NCBI RefSeq assembly: GCF_017068395.1
Contig: NZ_CP070614.1
Span: 186,001-250,000 of the forward strand
Source: Rhodococcus pseudokoreensis
Lineage (GTDB): Bacteria; Actinomycetota; Actinomycetes; Mycobacteriales; Mycobacteriaceae
Reading direction: 5' to 3'
Length of the DNA: 64,000 nucleotides
The position numbers and the translations under genes are program-made. Positions 8,110 through 17,489 of this stretch are shown piece by piece. The notes beneath the pieces were generated by a model. That model worked only from the letters and a program-made list of their open reading frames with translations, searched no databases and was not told the origin of the DNA. Position 1 is the stretch's first letter, and the number at the start of each line of letters is the position of its first letter.

Positions 8110-10884
8110 CTATCCGCTGTTGCGTAGCGCCGTGGCGAGGCCGTTCATTGTCAGTAGGATGCCGTGGCGCACCTGGTCGGTGTCCTCTCCGGCGCGGAAG
8201 CGCTGGAGCAATTCGACCTGCAGCGTATTGAGCGGCTCGAGGTACGGGAACCGGTTGTGCACCGATCGCTCGAGTGCCGGGTTGTCCGCGAGCAGTGAGG
8301 TGTGCCCTGTGATCGTCAGGTACGCGTCGACGGTGCGCTCGTGTTCGGTGGTGATCTTTCCGAACACCCTTTCGCGCAGGTCGGGGTCGCGTACAAGGTC
8401 CGCGTAGCGGGCAGCGAGGCCGAGGTCGGACTTTGCGAGGACCTGTGCCATGTTCGACAGCACCGACCGGAAGAACGGCCACCGCTGGTACAGCTTCTGG
8501 AGTGTGGCGAGCCGGTCCGGATTGCCGCCGATCCAGGTGTGCACGGCACTGCCGGTGCCGTACCAGCCCGGGAGCATGACGCGGCACTGTGTCCACGCCA
8601 GCACCCAGGGGATCGCCCGTAAGTCCGTGATCGAGTTCGTCGGCTTGCGTGAGGTCGGGCGCGATCCGATGTTCAGGGCACCGATCTCGGCGACCGGCGT
8701 CGACGTCGTGAAGTACTCGACGAACCCTGGGGTTCCGTGCACGAGGTCCGTGTAGGCGGTCCGTGCGAGAGCGGCGAGCTCGTCCAGCACGCTGTACGCG
8801 GATTCGGCGTCGTCGCGCAGGCCCTCGACGTCGATCAGGCTCGATTCGAGCGTCGCGGCGACGAGGGCCTCGAGGTTGCGGCGCGCGAGGGTGGGTTCGC
8901 GGTACTTCGCGGCGATGACCTCGCCTTGTTCGGTCAGGCGCAGCGAGCCCTGGACCGCGCCGGGTGGTTGCGCGAGGATCGCGTCGTAGCTGGGTCCGCC
9001 GCCGCGGCCGACGGTGCCGCCGCGGCCGTGGAACAGGCGCAGCCGGATGCCGGCGTCGCGGGCGGTGTCGACGAGGTCGAGTTCCGCGCGGTACAGCGCC
9101 CAGTTCGCGGCGAGATACCCACCGTCTTTGTTGGAGTCCGAGTAGCCGAGCATGATTTCGACGAGACCGTTGCGGCAGTCGACGAGGCTGCGGAACTCCG
9201 GGACACTCAGCGCGGCAGAAAGTGTCGCGGCGCCGGCGCGCAAGTCGTCGATGGTCTCGAACAGGGGGACTACGTGCACGGAACTGTAGGGCAGATCAGA
9301 GTCGAGGTTGAGCAGGCCCACCTCTTTGAGCAGAACTTGGACCTCGAGCAGGTCGGAGACGGACGTACACATGCTGATGATGTAGTGCTGAATGGCGGCC
9401 GGACCGATGCGGCGGACGACCTCGGCGGCGGCGCGCAGGATCGACAGTTCCTTCGCGGTCTCCTCCGACAGGTGCGCGTCGGGTGTCGTGAGCGGGCGGC
9501 GGGTGCGCAACTCGGCGGTGAGGAGCGCTACCTTCTTCTCCTCGGGGAGGTCGCCGTAGCCATCGACGATGCCGGCCCACGAGAGCAGTTCGGCGACGAC
9601 GCGTTCGTGGACCTCGGAATTTTGCCGCAGGTCGAGTGGGGCGAGGTGGAAACCGAAGACCTCGATTGCGTCGCGCAGGTGCGTGAGCCGGTGGTCGGCG
9701 ATTGCGCCGCTACGCCCGCGGCGCAGGGACGCGTCGATGATGCCGAGGTCGGCGAGTAAGTGGGCGGGGGTTTCGTAGGCGGGCAGTCCTGATGCCAGGG
9801 TGTGCGGCAGGTCACCGACGGGCAGTAGGCGCGCCGCGGTGGCCGTGAGTCGCCCGCGGATTCCGTGGATTGCGCGGCGATACGGTTCGTCGGCACGGGC
9901 GGCGCCGTCGTCACCGGAGGCGTCGGCAAGTCCGCGGAGCTCGTCGGTGGTCGGGGTCCCTCGCATCGACATCGATAGTTCGCGTTCGAGTGCCGCGAGC
10001 TGGCTCAGGTGGTGGCCGACGGCCTTTGCGCATGCCTTGTCGCATGCGGCTGTGACGACGTCGGCGGTGACGTTCGGATTGCCGTCGCGGTCTCCGCCGA
10101 TCCAGCTACCCGGTCGTACGATGGGTTCGGTGAGCACGGTGGCGTCGGGCCAGCGACTGCGCAGGGCGGCGCGGACCTGGGCGTTGAGCGTCGGGACGAC
10201 GTCGAACAGGGCGAGATCGTAGTAGCGCAGGCCGTTGTCGATCTCGTCGCGAATCTGCAGTCGGGCCAGCCGGATCAGGGCGGTCTGCCACAGCGTGAGG
10301 ATTTGGCGGTGCAGGTCCTTCTCGATCTGCGCGAGCTGCATCGAGTCGTTGGTGTACGCACGGCTGCGCATGAGTTCGGTAACGGCGGTCTGCACGTCGA
10401 AGACGGTGCGGCGGCGAGTTTCCGTGGGATGCGCAGTGATGACGGGCGCGACCAGGGCTGTCGCGAGCGCATCGCTGACGGTATCCGGGTGGAGGTCTGC
10501 GGAATCGAGTTTGGCGTAGGTCGCGGCGAGCGAGCTGTTCGGTGGCGGGTCGCCGGCGTGCACGTGCACCGAGCGTCGGCGTTCGCGGTGCAGATCCTCT
10601 GCGAGATTGGCCAACAAAGCGAAATGGCTGAAGGCTCGGATGACCGGGGTCAGATCGTCGGTGGGCACCGAGGCGAGGCGGTTGGCGAGATCTGCGCGTT
10701 CGATTTCCGAGCGGCGGATGCGGAGGCTCTCGACGCGGGCGGTCTCGACGAGGTCGAAGATCTCGTCGCCGGCCTGGTCGCGGACGATGTTGCCGAGGAT
10801 GCCGCCAAGTAGGCGGATATCCTGTCGCAGGGGCTCGCTATCTTCCAGAGCGGGATCGGTGACTGTGTTCAATCGGTTTACCAT
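8110..10884 (-). CDS. ppc: phosphoenolpyruvate carboxylase
   Basis: The 924-aa enzyme carboxylates PEP with bicarbonate to oxaloacetate, replenishing the TCA cycle. The full set of family motifs is present in order: [13 protein letters not shown] (catalytic His, about residue 155), [59 protein letters not shown], and the C-terminal [12 protein letters not shown], where Ser replaces the usual Thr in NTG. The length fits bacterial PEPC. ATG at 10884 follows GAGGAA. It is monocistronic. Allosteric behaviour cannot be read from the sequence. The distal catabolic operon may generate PEP, its substrate, but no physical link is implied. Confidence 0.97.
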   Translation of the reverse strand: MVNRLNTVTDPALEDSEPLRQDIRLLGGILGNIVRDQAGDEIFDLVETARVESLRIRRSEIERADLANRLASVPTDDLTPVIRAFSHFALLANLAEDLHRERRRSVHVHAGDPPPNSSLAATYAKLDSADLHPDTVSDALATALVAPVITAHPTETRRRTVFDVQTAVTELMRSRAYTNDSMQLAQIEKDLHRQILTLWQTALIRLARLQIRDEIDNGLRYYDLALFDVVPTLNAQVRAALRSRWPDATVLTEPIVRPGSWIGGDRDGNPNVTADVVTAACDKACAKAVGHHLSQLAALERELSMSMRGTPTTDELRGLADASGDDGAARADEPYRRAIHGIRGRLTATAARLLPVGDLPHTLASGLPAYETPAHLLADLGIIDASLRRGRSGAIADHRLTHLRDAIEVFGFHLAPLDLRQNSEVHERVVAELLSWAGIVDGYGDLPEEKKVALLTAELRTRRPLTTPDAHLSEETAKELSILRAAAEVVRRIGPAAIQHYIISMCTSVSDLLEVQVLLKEVGLLNLDSDLPYSSVHVVPLFETIDDLRAGAATLSAALSVPEFRSLVDCRNGLVEIMLGYSDSNKDGGYLAANWALYRAELDLVDTARDAGIRLRLFHGRGGTVGRGGGPSYDAILAQPPGAVQGSLRLTEQGEVIAAKYREPTLARRNLEALVAATLESSLIDVEGLRDDAESAYSVLDELAALARTAYTDLVHGTPGFVEYFTTSTPVAEIGALNIGSRPTSRKPTNSITDLRAIPWVLAWTQCRVMLPGWYGTGSAVHTWIGGNPDRLATLQKLYQRWPFFRSVLSNMAQVLAKSDLGLAARYADLVRDPDLRERVFGKITTEHERTVDAYLTITGHTSLLADNPALERSVHNRFPYLEPLNTLQVELLQRFRAGEDTDQVRHGILLTMNGLATALRNSG

Positions 10885-11868
10885 CGCAGTTCCTCGTCGA
10901 AAGAGTCGTTCAGGCTGGGGCCTATCGGTCGTTCGTCACTGTCCGGCGCGGATCCGCTGCCCGTGGCGGTTCCGGACGAGTCGACATCGTCGGTTACCAG
11001 AAAATCAGTTCGATCGCTGCGCAATTGGAACCGAGGCCGTTAACATCGATCCGCTCAGCCGCGCACCGGATCGGTGTTTCGGATATCGGCCAACTCCTCG
11101 ACCTCGCCTACGATCGCGATTGAGAATCGGCGCCGCAATTCAGGTGATGGCGCCCAGGCACAGTGTGTCCGGAGCAGTCGATGCACACCGCGCCAGGATC
11201 GGACCCACGGTCAGCGCCGCCGAACGGGACCGGTCCTGGTCGGCGGGCAGGCATTGACTACCAATGAGATTCGCGTGCAAGTTCACGATGCATCCATGCT
11301 TTCGCCTCCACCCGGACGGCTCTACAGCCTGCGACCCGGCTCATGCAATTCTGTCGACAACGATAGCACTCAGCGTGCTATCGATAGCAATCAGTAAATG
11401 TGTGGTTCCAGCCGTAGCGGGCTGATTTGCAGTGCAATGAGGCTCACGATGCACGAAGTTGACGACCTCTGCGGGTCGAATCAGTGCCCAGCTAGTGCGG
11501 ATGGCAGCGAGTGGCCACGCGATCAGCCGGTCAGAGTGACGCCACCGACGAGGCATGGGAGGGTCGGCGCGCTGCCGCCTCGACCGAGAGGATGCGCAGA
11601 GGGCGAGGAGTCGACACGAGGGGTGTTGGCGCGCTCTGAGAAAGGCTAGGGTGCTATCGAATTCACGCCCCGAGATGACAGTCGCGGCCACCACGGCGCA
11701 CAACGCGATGGCCGATCCGTCGAGATGCTCGAAGATCCGGTCAACGCATCCTCCGCCCCGAATTCGGGCACGGCCTCAGAGGTGGTGCCGGTGCTGCTCG
11801 GGATCGGGACCCTCAACTTCGTGGCAGATTGGCTATTCAGATATAACTATGAGTTGGTAAGTATTACG
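10885..11868. other. about 1-kb intergenic region carrying catabolic operator sites
   Basis: No frame has coding character in the 984 bases between the divergent ppc and MarR genes. The stretch holds a compound copy of the 14-bp operator at 11359-11389 and a half-like copy, TGCTATCGAATTCA, at 11652-11665. Their distance from any gene start (about 480 bp on either side for the first) suggests that a gene has been lost or that an unannotated transcript starts here. Confidence 0.5.
11359..11389. promoter_or_regulatory. compound copy of the island operator
   Basis: AACGATAGCAC at 11359-11369 and GTGCTATCGATAGCA at 11375-11389 together hold one full TGCTATCGATAGCA palindrome (11376-11389) and a preceding half-site in inverted orientation five bases away. 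The same 14-mer recurs across the island. The half-site could allow two dimers to bind. Confidence 0.7.
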
Positions 11869-12384
11869 ATGGGAATCGTGGGAGAGAATCAAGTTCGTCA
11901 ACGCCGTGGGCGCGGCTCGACCGCGCCGAAGCAGGCCCCGGACGGCCAGTGGGCCGACTTCGCCGATCTTGTGCTCACCATTTCCCGGGAGATCAAGTTC
12001 GGTGATTACTCCAGCGAGGAGGCGGTGTCGCTCTCGCCGTCGGAAGGCGTCGTGATGCGCTACTTGCATCGCCACCCGGGATCGATACCGAGTCGGGTCG
12101 CGCATGCCTCGGGTTTGCAGCGCAGCAATCTCAGCACTGTGCTTCGCGGGCTGGAGGACCGGGGGCTCATCGAGCGGCGCAGCGGTGTGGACGACGCTCG
12201 TGAGGTGCAGATCTTTCCCACGGCTCGCGGGACGAGCAACTACGCGTTGGTGCGTACGGAGTGGGCCGAACTGGTCTCCGCGGCGGCCGGAGGCGACGCC
12301 GACCTGGATGCGGCCGTGGCGTTATTGCAAAGAGTTGAGGCCGGGCTCGTCCGGCTCCGGCAGGCCGGCGAGCAGGCTTCCTGA
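11869..12384 (+). CDS. MarR-family transcriptional regulator
   Basis: The 171-aa protein has a MarR winged helix with SPSEGVVMRYL, GSIPSRVAHASGLQRSNLST as helix-turn-helix, VLRGLEDRGLIERR and the wing SGVDDAREVQIFP. Homology starts after MGIVGENQ, so ATG at 11869 is used rather than the longer upstream frame from 11725. It converges with an MFS gene in the LacI-linked island, so it may tune the same catabolic genes, but no palindrome diagnostic of it was found. Confidence 0.8.
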   Translation: MGIVGENQVRQRRGRGSTAPKQAPDGQWADFADLVLTISREIKFGDYSSEEAVSLSPSEGVVMRYLHRHPGSIPSRVAHASGLQRSNLSTVLRGLEDRGLIERRSGVDDAREVQIFPTARGTSNYALVRTEWAELVSAAAGGDADLDAAVALLQRVEAGLVRLRQAGEQAS

Positions 12385-12403
12385 CCCCCGCAACTCCGCA
12401 ACG

Positions 12404-12432
12404 GGCCGCGGCCGCAGGCTCTCGCCGCGGCC
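12404..12432. terminator. GC-rich hairpin between convergent genes
   Basis: GGCCGCGGC at 12404-12412 pairs exactly with GCCGCGGCC at 12424-12432 across an 11-base loop. It lies in the 66-bp gap between the convergent MarR and MFS genes and probably stops transcription from both sides. There is no T-run, as is common in high-GC actinobacteria. Confidence 0.6.
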
Positions 12433-12450
12433 GTGGCACATGGTGCTCGC

Positions 12451-13731
12451 TCAGTGCGCCGGTTGCTGGACCGCGTTGTTGAACCGGGCAGTGCGCACAA
12501 AGGCCAGGGCCACAATGGCAGCCACTGGCAGTAGCGTCACTTGCCACAAGCCCGCCTGACGCCAGCCGAAACTGTCCACGAGAGCGGCGAAGAGCAGACC
12601 GGAGAACCCGGCGGCCATGTAGTAGCTGGTGATGAACAGTCCGGCGCCGCGTCCGACCTGACTCGGCCGCACCGCTCGCTGCATCGCACTATTGCTGTTG
12701 GGGAAGACGAAGCCGGTGCCGAAGACGCCCATCAGGAAGGCGAACAGGCACTGCCAGCCGAGTGTGGCCTGCACCTGGTAGATGAGAATGCCGATCACCG
12801 AAATCGCCAGATGGCTGCCGATCAGCAGTGCGCGCTGATTGACCCGGTCGCCGAGCCAGCCACCGAGCAGGCCGGCGACACCGCCGAGGCCCACCAAGCT
12901 CATGGCGAGCGCGGACTGTGCGGTGCTGAAGTGCAGTTCGCTGATCAGAAACGTCGGGTAGAGACCGAGAAATCCATAGAGGACCATGCCGCCGATCGCC
13001 GAGCTGATCCCCAGCGCGGCGGTGTTGCGGTTGTACGGCGACGCGGGCATGTAGTCGAAGGTCGCGGTGCTCACCGAGGTTTCGACGGCGCGTTCGGTCA
13101 TTCGACGGCTGAGCGTGAACGCGGCGATCAGCGCGACCGCCAGTCCGGACAGCCCGAACACGACGAAGGGCGCCCGCCAGCTGCCGAAACCGGTGGCCAT
13201 ACTGACGCCGAGGAGCGGGCCCAGGAAAACCCCCGCCCCGAACGCGACGCCGATGCCGCCGAGCGCGAGTCCACGTCGGTGGTGGAAGTACGCCCCGACC
13301 GCCGCGAACAAGGCAGCGGCCTGCATGCCCTCGCCGAAGCCGGAGATGATCCTGTACGCCGACATCTCGCCGAAGCTGGACGCGAGTGGAACCGCCAGCG
13401 TGCCGAGGGAGTAGATCACGATGCTGACCAGCAGCACGGTCTTGCGGGAGAAGCGGTCCACCAGGTATCCGGCCGGTAGTCCTGCCAGTGCCATGCCCAG
13501 TGTGAAACCGGTGGCGAGCAATCCGCCTTGCTGCAAGCTGAACCCGTACTCCGTGCGTATGGTCGGAAGAAGTGGGGCGAACACTTGCCGATCCATGGCG
13601 TTGACCATGAACGACACCGCCATCACCAGGAACCCCGTCGCGACGACGAGCTTGGGCACGGGGGCCTGGAGAAGTGCCGCCTTGTCACGGGCAAGGACCT
13701 TGCCTGCGTTAGCGGGCGCCGCATTGGCCAT
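12451..13731 (-). CDS. MFS transporter, probable uptake of an aromatic or organic acid
   Basis: The 426-aa protein has 12 predicted helices. The segment FMVNAMDRQVFAPLLPTIRT in helix 1 carries the D-R pair typical of the aromatic-acid:H+ and anion:cation symporter groups, and GYLVDRFSRKTVLLVS is the motif A loop. The ATG at 13731 follows GAAGGAG; the frame extends upstream to 13920 without homology. A perfect copy of the island operator lies 157 bp upstream at 13888-13901, so it is probably controlled by the LacI protein encoded divergently. It most likely imports the pathway substrate, but the substrate is unknown. Confidence 0.82.
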   Translation of the reverse strand: MANAAPANAGKVLARDKAALLQAPVPKLVVATGFLVMAVSFMVNAMDRQVFAPLLPTIRTEYGFSLQQGGLLATGFTLGMALAGLPAGYLVDRFSRKTVLLVSIVIYSLGTLAVPLASSFGEMSAYRIISGFGEGMQAAALFAAVGAYFHHRRGLALGGIGVAFGAGVFLGPLLGVSMATGFGSWRAPFVVFGLSGLAVALIAAFTLSRRMTERAVETSVSTATFDYMPASPYNRNTAALGISSAIGGMVLYGFLGLYPTFLISELHFSTAQSALAMSLVGLGGVAGLLGGWLGDRVNQRALLIGSHLAISVIGILIYQVQATLGWQCLFAFLMGVFGTGFVFPNSNSAMQRAVRPSQVGRGAGLFITSYYMAAGFSGLLFAALVDSFGWRQAGLWQVTLLPVAAIVALAFVRTARFNNAVQQPAH

Positions 13732-13887
13732 GGATGTCTCCTTCGGAAAATAGCCGCGGTGACCGCGGCTGGCGAGAGCGAGCGAGAAGGGCAACGAAAC
13801 GCCCATGGGGCGGCTTTCCCAGACCCGGTGCCGGGGCCTCTCCGACTCGGTCGGCCCCAGTCTGTGACGTACATTACTTCTCGTGCG

Positions 13888-13901
13888 TGCTAACGATAGC
13901 A
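13888..13901. promoter_or_regulatory. island operator upstream of the MFS gene
   Basis: The sequence TGCTAACGATAGCA is identical to the copy at 34861-34874 and differs at one base from TGCTATCGATAGCA. It lies in the divergent gap between the MFS gene and the lacI-type gene, where a repressor could act on the MFS promoter. Confidence 0.8.
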
Positions 13902-14071
13902 CCCTGGGATGACCCGTCAAGGGTGTCTTGGTGGCGTGAATCGATAACCACGGCTGTCCGCCTGAAGACGGTCCTGCTGGGGCGCTGGCTCAATCGGCCG
14001 TCGGATCCTCGGCCGGAGCACAAGGGTCGGCCGGTCGGTCGGCTCTACTGCGGCCACGTGACTGCATGAAG

Positions 14072-14085
14072 TGCGATCGCTAGCA
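14072..14085. promoter_or_regulatory. degenerate island operator before the lacI-type gene
   Basis: TGCGATCGCTAGCA matches 12 of 14 bases of the consensus but is no longer symmetric. It sits 39 bp upstream of the GTG start at 14125. Weaker binding here would fit autoregulation of the repressor gene. Confidence 0.5.
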
Positions 14086-14124
14086 TAGAATTTTTACAAA
14101 GAGACTTTGGAGGGCGGGGAGCTT

Positions 14125-15162
14125 GTGATCACCACCAGGGATATCGCCGAACGCTTGCAGCTGTCTGTGTCGACGGTGGGACGGGCGCTGTCCGACGACG
14201 ATCGGATCAGCGAGCCGACCAAGGTCCGGGTTCGTCAGGCAGCCGCCGAGATGGGATACGTGGGCAACCGGGCCGCACGGATGATGCGCGGCGCCTCCAG
14301 CAACGTGGTCGGGCTGGTGATTCCCGACATCCGCAACAGCTTCTACTCCACCATCGCGCACGAGCTGTCGAAGAACATCGAGGCGCAGGGCTTCCAGCTC
14401 ATGCTGTCGGAGACCGATGACGACCGGATGGTGGAGCTGCGCCATCTGCGTGAGCTGTCCACGAGCAGGGTGGCCGGCGTCATCATCGTGCCGACCGCGC
14501 GGCCGCGCAGCGAATCGGTCAAACTGCTCCGAACCATCCCGCACGTGCAATTGCTGCGCAAACACTCGTCGCTCGGGTCGCAGTGGTTCGGTGTGGACGA
14601 CTTCGAGGCGCTGCGGCAGGCCACCGCTCACCTTGTCGACCAGGGGCACACCCGCATCGGCTACGTCGGCGGCCCGGCCGAGCTGCCCACCGGTGCGGAG
14701 CGTCTGAAGGGTTTTCGTAGCGCGCTCGCGGACGGTGGCCTACCCGACGAAGCTGCACAAATCGAACTGGGACGGCCGTCCTCGATCGAAGAGGGCCGGC
14801 GGGCGGTGCAGCGACTGTTGGAGGGTCCGTCCGTCCCCACCGCGATCGTGCTCGGATCGGTTCAGCTCACCCTGGGCGTATTGGGGGAGCTGTCCCGAAT
14901 GGGCGTCAAGGTGCCCGAGGATCTGTCCGTCGTCGGATTCGGTGACGAACCGGGATTCTCTTGGTGGGGGCCCGGACTCACCACGATGAGCCTGCCGATC
15001 CAGGAAATGGCGACTGGCTGCGGACTGTGGCTGATGCGCCGGTTGACCACCAATCCGAACGACGACAGCGCCTACGCGTCGGTGTCACCGGGTTCGTTGA
15101 TCCTGCGCGGTAGCACCGCACCTCCTGCGCACACGCGAAGCAAACCGCGCCGGAAGGCGTAA
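14125..15162 (+). CDS. LacI-family transcriptional regulator, probable repressor of the catabolic regulon
   Basis: The 345-aa protein has the LacI layout. Its N-terminal helix-turn-helix is TTRDIAERLQLSVSTVGRAL (about residues 3-22), then GYVGNRAARMMRG as hinge region, and a periplasmic-binding-protein-like sensor domain from VVGLVIPDIRNSFYS to SVVGFGDEPGFSW. GTG at 14125 is chosen because homology begins there and a GGGGAG site precedes it. It lies among repeated TGCTATCGATAGCA palindromes; a symmetric site with a central CG is what LacI-family dimers bind. It is therefore the best candidate to control the genes marked by those sites. The inducer is probably a pathway metabolite and is unknown. 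The link of protein to site is inferred. Confidence 0.88.
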   Translation: MITTRDIAERLQLSVSTVGRALSDDDRISEPTKVRVRQAAAEMGYVGNRAARMMRGASSNVVGLVIPDIRNSFYSTIAHELSKNIEAQGFQLMLSETDDDRMVELRHLRELSTSRVAGVIIVPTARPRSESVKLLRTIPHVQLLRKHSSLGSQWFGVDDFEALRQATAHLVDQGHTRIGYVGGPAELPTGAERLKGFRSALADGGLPDEAAQIELGRPSSIEEGRRAVQRLLEGPSVPTAIVLGSVQLTLGVLGELSRMGVKVPEDLSVVGFGDEPGFSWWGPGLTTMSLPIQEMATGCGLWLMRRLTTNPNDDSAYASVSPGSLILRGSTAPPAHTRSKPRRKA

Positions 15163-15418
15163 CCGAACGCCGCGTCGCTCAACGCCGCTCGAACTACTTC
15201 GGGATTCTGCGACGCACGCCGCGGTCGTCCCTTCGCGTCGGACCGTGCACGGGGCCGGTCCTCGAACTTCCCGCGGCCACCCCGTCGGCCGTCCTCCCAC
15301 TCCGAACTGTGGCCGGCCGCACACCTTGACGGTTATGTGACGATAGTTATATTCTCTGAATTGTTCGGGCTCGGAGAAATCGGGAATTAAGCACCCCGCG
15401 ACCGCTGACAAACAGCAG

Positions 15419-15432
15419 TGCTATCGATTGCA
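15419..15432. promoter_or_regulatory. island operator upstream of the monooxygenase operon
   Basis: TGCTATCGATTGCA has one mismatch to the perfect palindrome. It lies 152 bp before the GTG of the oxygenase gene at 15585, in an AT-richer stretch that includes GATAGTTATATTCTC about 80 bp further upstream. Confidence 0.7.
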
Positions 15433-15584
15433 CTGCGCTGTATGCAGCTTCCGCCCCGGATTCGGGCCTGCCGGAACGGCCTGCCTTCCAACATCAGAGA
15501 TGTCTACCCGCGAAAACCCTCGGAAGAGCGAAAGTCGTTTCGCTACATGGGTAGCCGGTAACAACCAAGCAAGGGAGCCCCCCC

Positions 15585-16751
15585 GTGACCACAGTGTCGG
15601 ACCCCACCCCGAAGCAGAAAACCGACGACGACGTGCTCGGCCGCGTCCGCGCACTCCTTCCCGACATCGTGACAGCCGCCGCCGACGGTGAGGACGCCCG
15701 GGCCGTGCCCCCACGGATCATCACGGGCCTCCGTGAGGCCGGTGCGTTCAGAATGGCCTTGCCCAGGGCATGGGGTGGCGCGGAACTCGGAATGCTGGAC
15801 AGTGCGGCGGTGGTGCGCGAGGTCGCGCGGGCGGACACTTCGACCGGCTGGACGGTACAGGCCGCCTCGATGGCCTGGTTCTTCCTCCGGGGACTGCCCC
15901 AGGACACGCTCGAAGACGAGGTGTTCGTGGGTGGCGCCGACCTGATGCTCCGCGGCGCGATAGCTCCGAAGGGCCGCGCGACGCCGGTGCCGGGCGGCTA
16001 CCGCATCACGGGTCGCTGGCCCCTGGCCAGCGGCCCCTTCACCCCGGACTGGATGCTCGCCGGCTTCATGGTCGAGGGTGCGGGCCCATTGCCGGACGGT
16101 CGCCCGGACATGCGGGTTGCGCTGATCCGTCCCGAGCAGGTCACCTTCCTCGACACCTGGGATGCCGTGGGTCTGCGTGCCACGCAGAGCAACGACTTCA
16201 CGATGGACGATGTGTTCGTGCCCGAGCAGTACACAGGCTCCCCGTTCGGCTCGAACAACATTCCCGCTCCTCTCTTCGACCTGCCGTACTCGCCCACCGG
16301 CGCCTCACACGACGCGGTCATTCTCGGTGCTCTGGACGGCGCGCTCGACGATCTCGCCGAGATTGCCGCCAGCAAACGGCCCGCGTTCAACCCGACCATG
16401 CTGCTCGGGCAGGACCCGGTGTTCCAGGAGAAGTTCGCAGAACTGCAGCTGCGTGCGGCTGCACTGGCGGCCCTGTCGCAGCGCACCACCGAGACCGTCA
16501 TGAACCGGACGCTCGCGGGGCAGGCGCCCACGGCGACCGAGTGGTTCAGCTACACCGGCGGCACCCAGCACATCCACCACGAAGGCATCCGGCTCCTCAA
16601 CGAGATCATGACCCTGTCCGGCAGCTCCGGCCTCTACAACGCAAGCTCGCTGCAGCGCCGCTGGCGCGACATTCGCTGCGTCTCCCAGCACGTTGTCGGC
16701 AACAACGGCGCCCTGCGCGCCCTGGGGGCCGCCCTCTCCGGGCAGAGCTGA
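15585..16751 (+). CDS. flavin-dependent monooxygenase, acyl-CoA dehydrogenase fold (HsaA/HpaB-like)
   Basis: The 388-aa protein is the oxygenase part of a two-component (group D) flavin monooxygenase, which uses reduced flavin and oxygen to hydroxylate a phenol next to its hydroxyl. It has the acyl-CoA dehydrogenase fold: FRMALPRAWGGAEL near the N-terminus, GRWPLASGPFTPDWMLAG in the beta domain, WDAVGLRATQSNDF, and a C-terminal helical domain with RRWRDIRCVSQHV. HsaA and C2-type 4-hydroxyphenylacetate hydroxylases are the nearest types I recognise. GTG at 15585 follows AAGGGAG. The flavin reductase gene follows after a tiny ORF, and a ring-cleaving dioxygenase is encoded downstream, so it probably makes the catechol for that enzyme. 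The substrate is unknown. Confidence 0.85.
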   Translation: MTTVSDPTPKQKTDDDVLGRVRALLPDIVTAAADGEDARAVPPRIITGLREAGAFRMALPRAWGGAELGMLDSAAVVREVARADTSTGWTVQAASMAWFFLRGLPQDTLEDEVFVGGADLMLRGAIAPKGRATPVPGGYRITGRWPLASGPFTPDWMLAGFMVEGAGPLPDGRPDMRVALIRPEQVTFLDTWDAVGLRATQSNDFTMDDVFVPEQYTGSPFGSNNIPAPLFDLPYSPTGASHDAVILGALDGALDDLAEIAASKRPAFNPTMLLGQDPVFQEKFAELQLRAAALAALSQRTTETVMNRTLAGQAPTATEWFSYTGGTQHIHHEGIRLLNEIMTLSGSSGLYNASSLQRRWRDIRCVSQHVVGNNGALRALGAALSGQS

Positions 16752-16785
16752 CCGGGATCACGTCCCCACCGAACAGGAGGCAGTA

Positions 16786-16881
16786 ATGCACACAACTTCC
16801 GCGGCCCGCTCGCCCATCGGGATTCACCCCGCCGGGCACCGTGAATCCCTTTACCCCCACAGAGCAGGTGATCCACGATGA
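16786..16881 (+). CDS. 31-aa coupling ORF between oxygenase and reductase genes
   Basis: ATG at 16786 has a very strong site (ACAGGAGG, five bases away) and opens a 31-codon frame beginning MHTTSAARSPIGIHPAGHR. Its stop TGA overlaps the ATG of the flavin reductase in an ATGA arrangement, while the reductase itself has only a weak site. The peptide is probably translated so that ribosomes reload at the reductase start. It has no recognisable domain. Whether the peptide itself matters is unknown. Confidence 0.5.
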   Translation: MHTTSAARSPIGIHPAGHRESLYPHRAGDPR

Positions 16882-17375
16882 ACCGACTCGACGAGACGCC
16901 GACGGACTCGCTGGTGCTCCGCCGAGCACTGGCCTGCTTCCCCTCCGGGGTGACGGCAGTTTGTGCTCTCGAGTCGGGCGCTCCGATCGGCATGGTGGCG
17001 AGTACGTTCACCCCGGTCTCCCTGGAGCCCTCACTGGTGTCGGTCTGCGTGCAGGACACGTCCAAGACCTGGCCGAGGCTGCGCGTTCAGCGACGTCTGG
17101 GCGTGAGTGTGCTCGCCGAGGAGCAGGACGTGATCTGTCGGTCGCTGGCCAGTAAGGACCGCGAGCGTTTCGAGGGCGTCGACTGGACCGCCGACGGGGA
17201 AGGCGGGGTGTACATCCACGGTGCCAGCCTCTGGCTCGACTGCTCGATCCACGCCGAACTCCCCGGAGGCGACCACACGATCGTTCTGCTGCAGATCCAT
17301 GGCCTCCAGGCCGATTCCGATCGAGACCCACTGGTGTTCCACGGCAGCAGATTTCGACGCTTTGCCGTCTCCTAG
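16878..17375 (+). CDS. NAD(P)H:flavin reductase component (HpaC/HsaB-like)
   Basis: The 165-aa protein is a short-chain flavin reductase that would supply reduced FMN or FAD to the monooxygenase encoded just upstream. Typical features are FPSGVTAVCALE, GMVASTFTPVSLEPSLVSVC (flavin-binding loop), TSKTWPRLR and GVSVLAEEQ, with the usual DRFEGVDW-like block (ERFEGVDW). The C-terminus has DHTIVLLQIHGL and PLVFHGSRFRRF, standard for this family. It is co-transcribed with the oxygenase, and its start overlaps the stop of the 31-aa ORF. Confidence 0.88.
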   Translation: MNRLDETPTDSLVLRRALACFPSGVTAVCALESGAPIGMVASTFTPVSLEPSLVSVCVQDTSKTWPRLRVQRRLGVSVLAEEQDVICRSLASKDRERFEGVDWTADGEGGVYIHGASLWLDCSIHAELPGGDHTIVLLQIHGLQADSDRDPLVFHGSRFRRFAVS

Positions 17376-17489
17376 ACCTGGCGTCGACTCTTCCACCACG
17401 GCGTTGCCGCGCATGGACCGCGGAGGGGCCGTTACTCGCGCACGACCTGTCGCGCGAGACTCCACTCGCATCGAGGTGAGGCACACATC

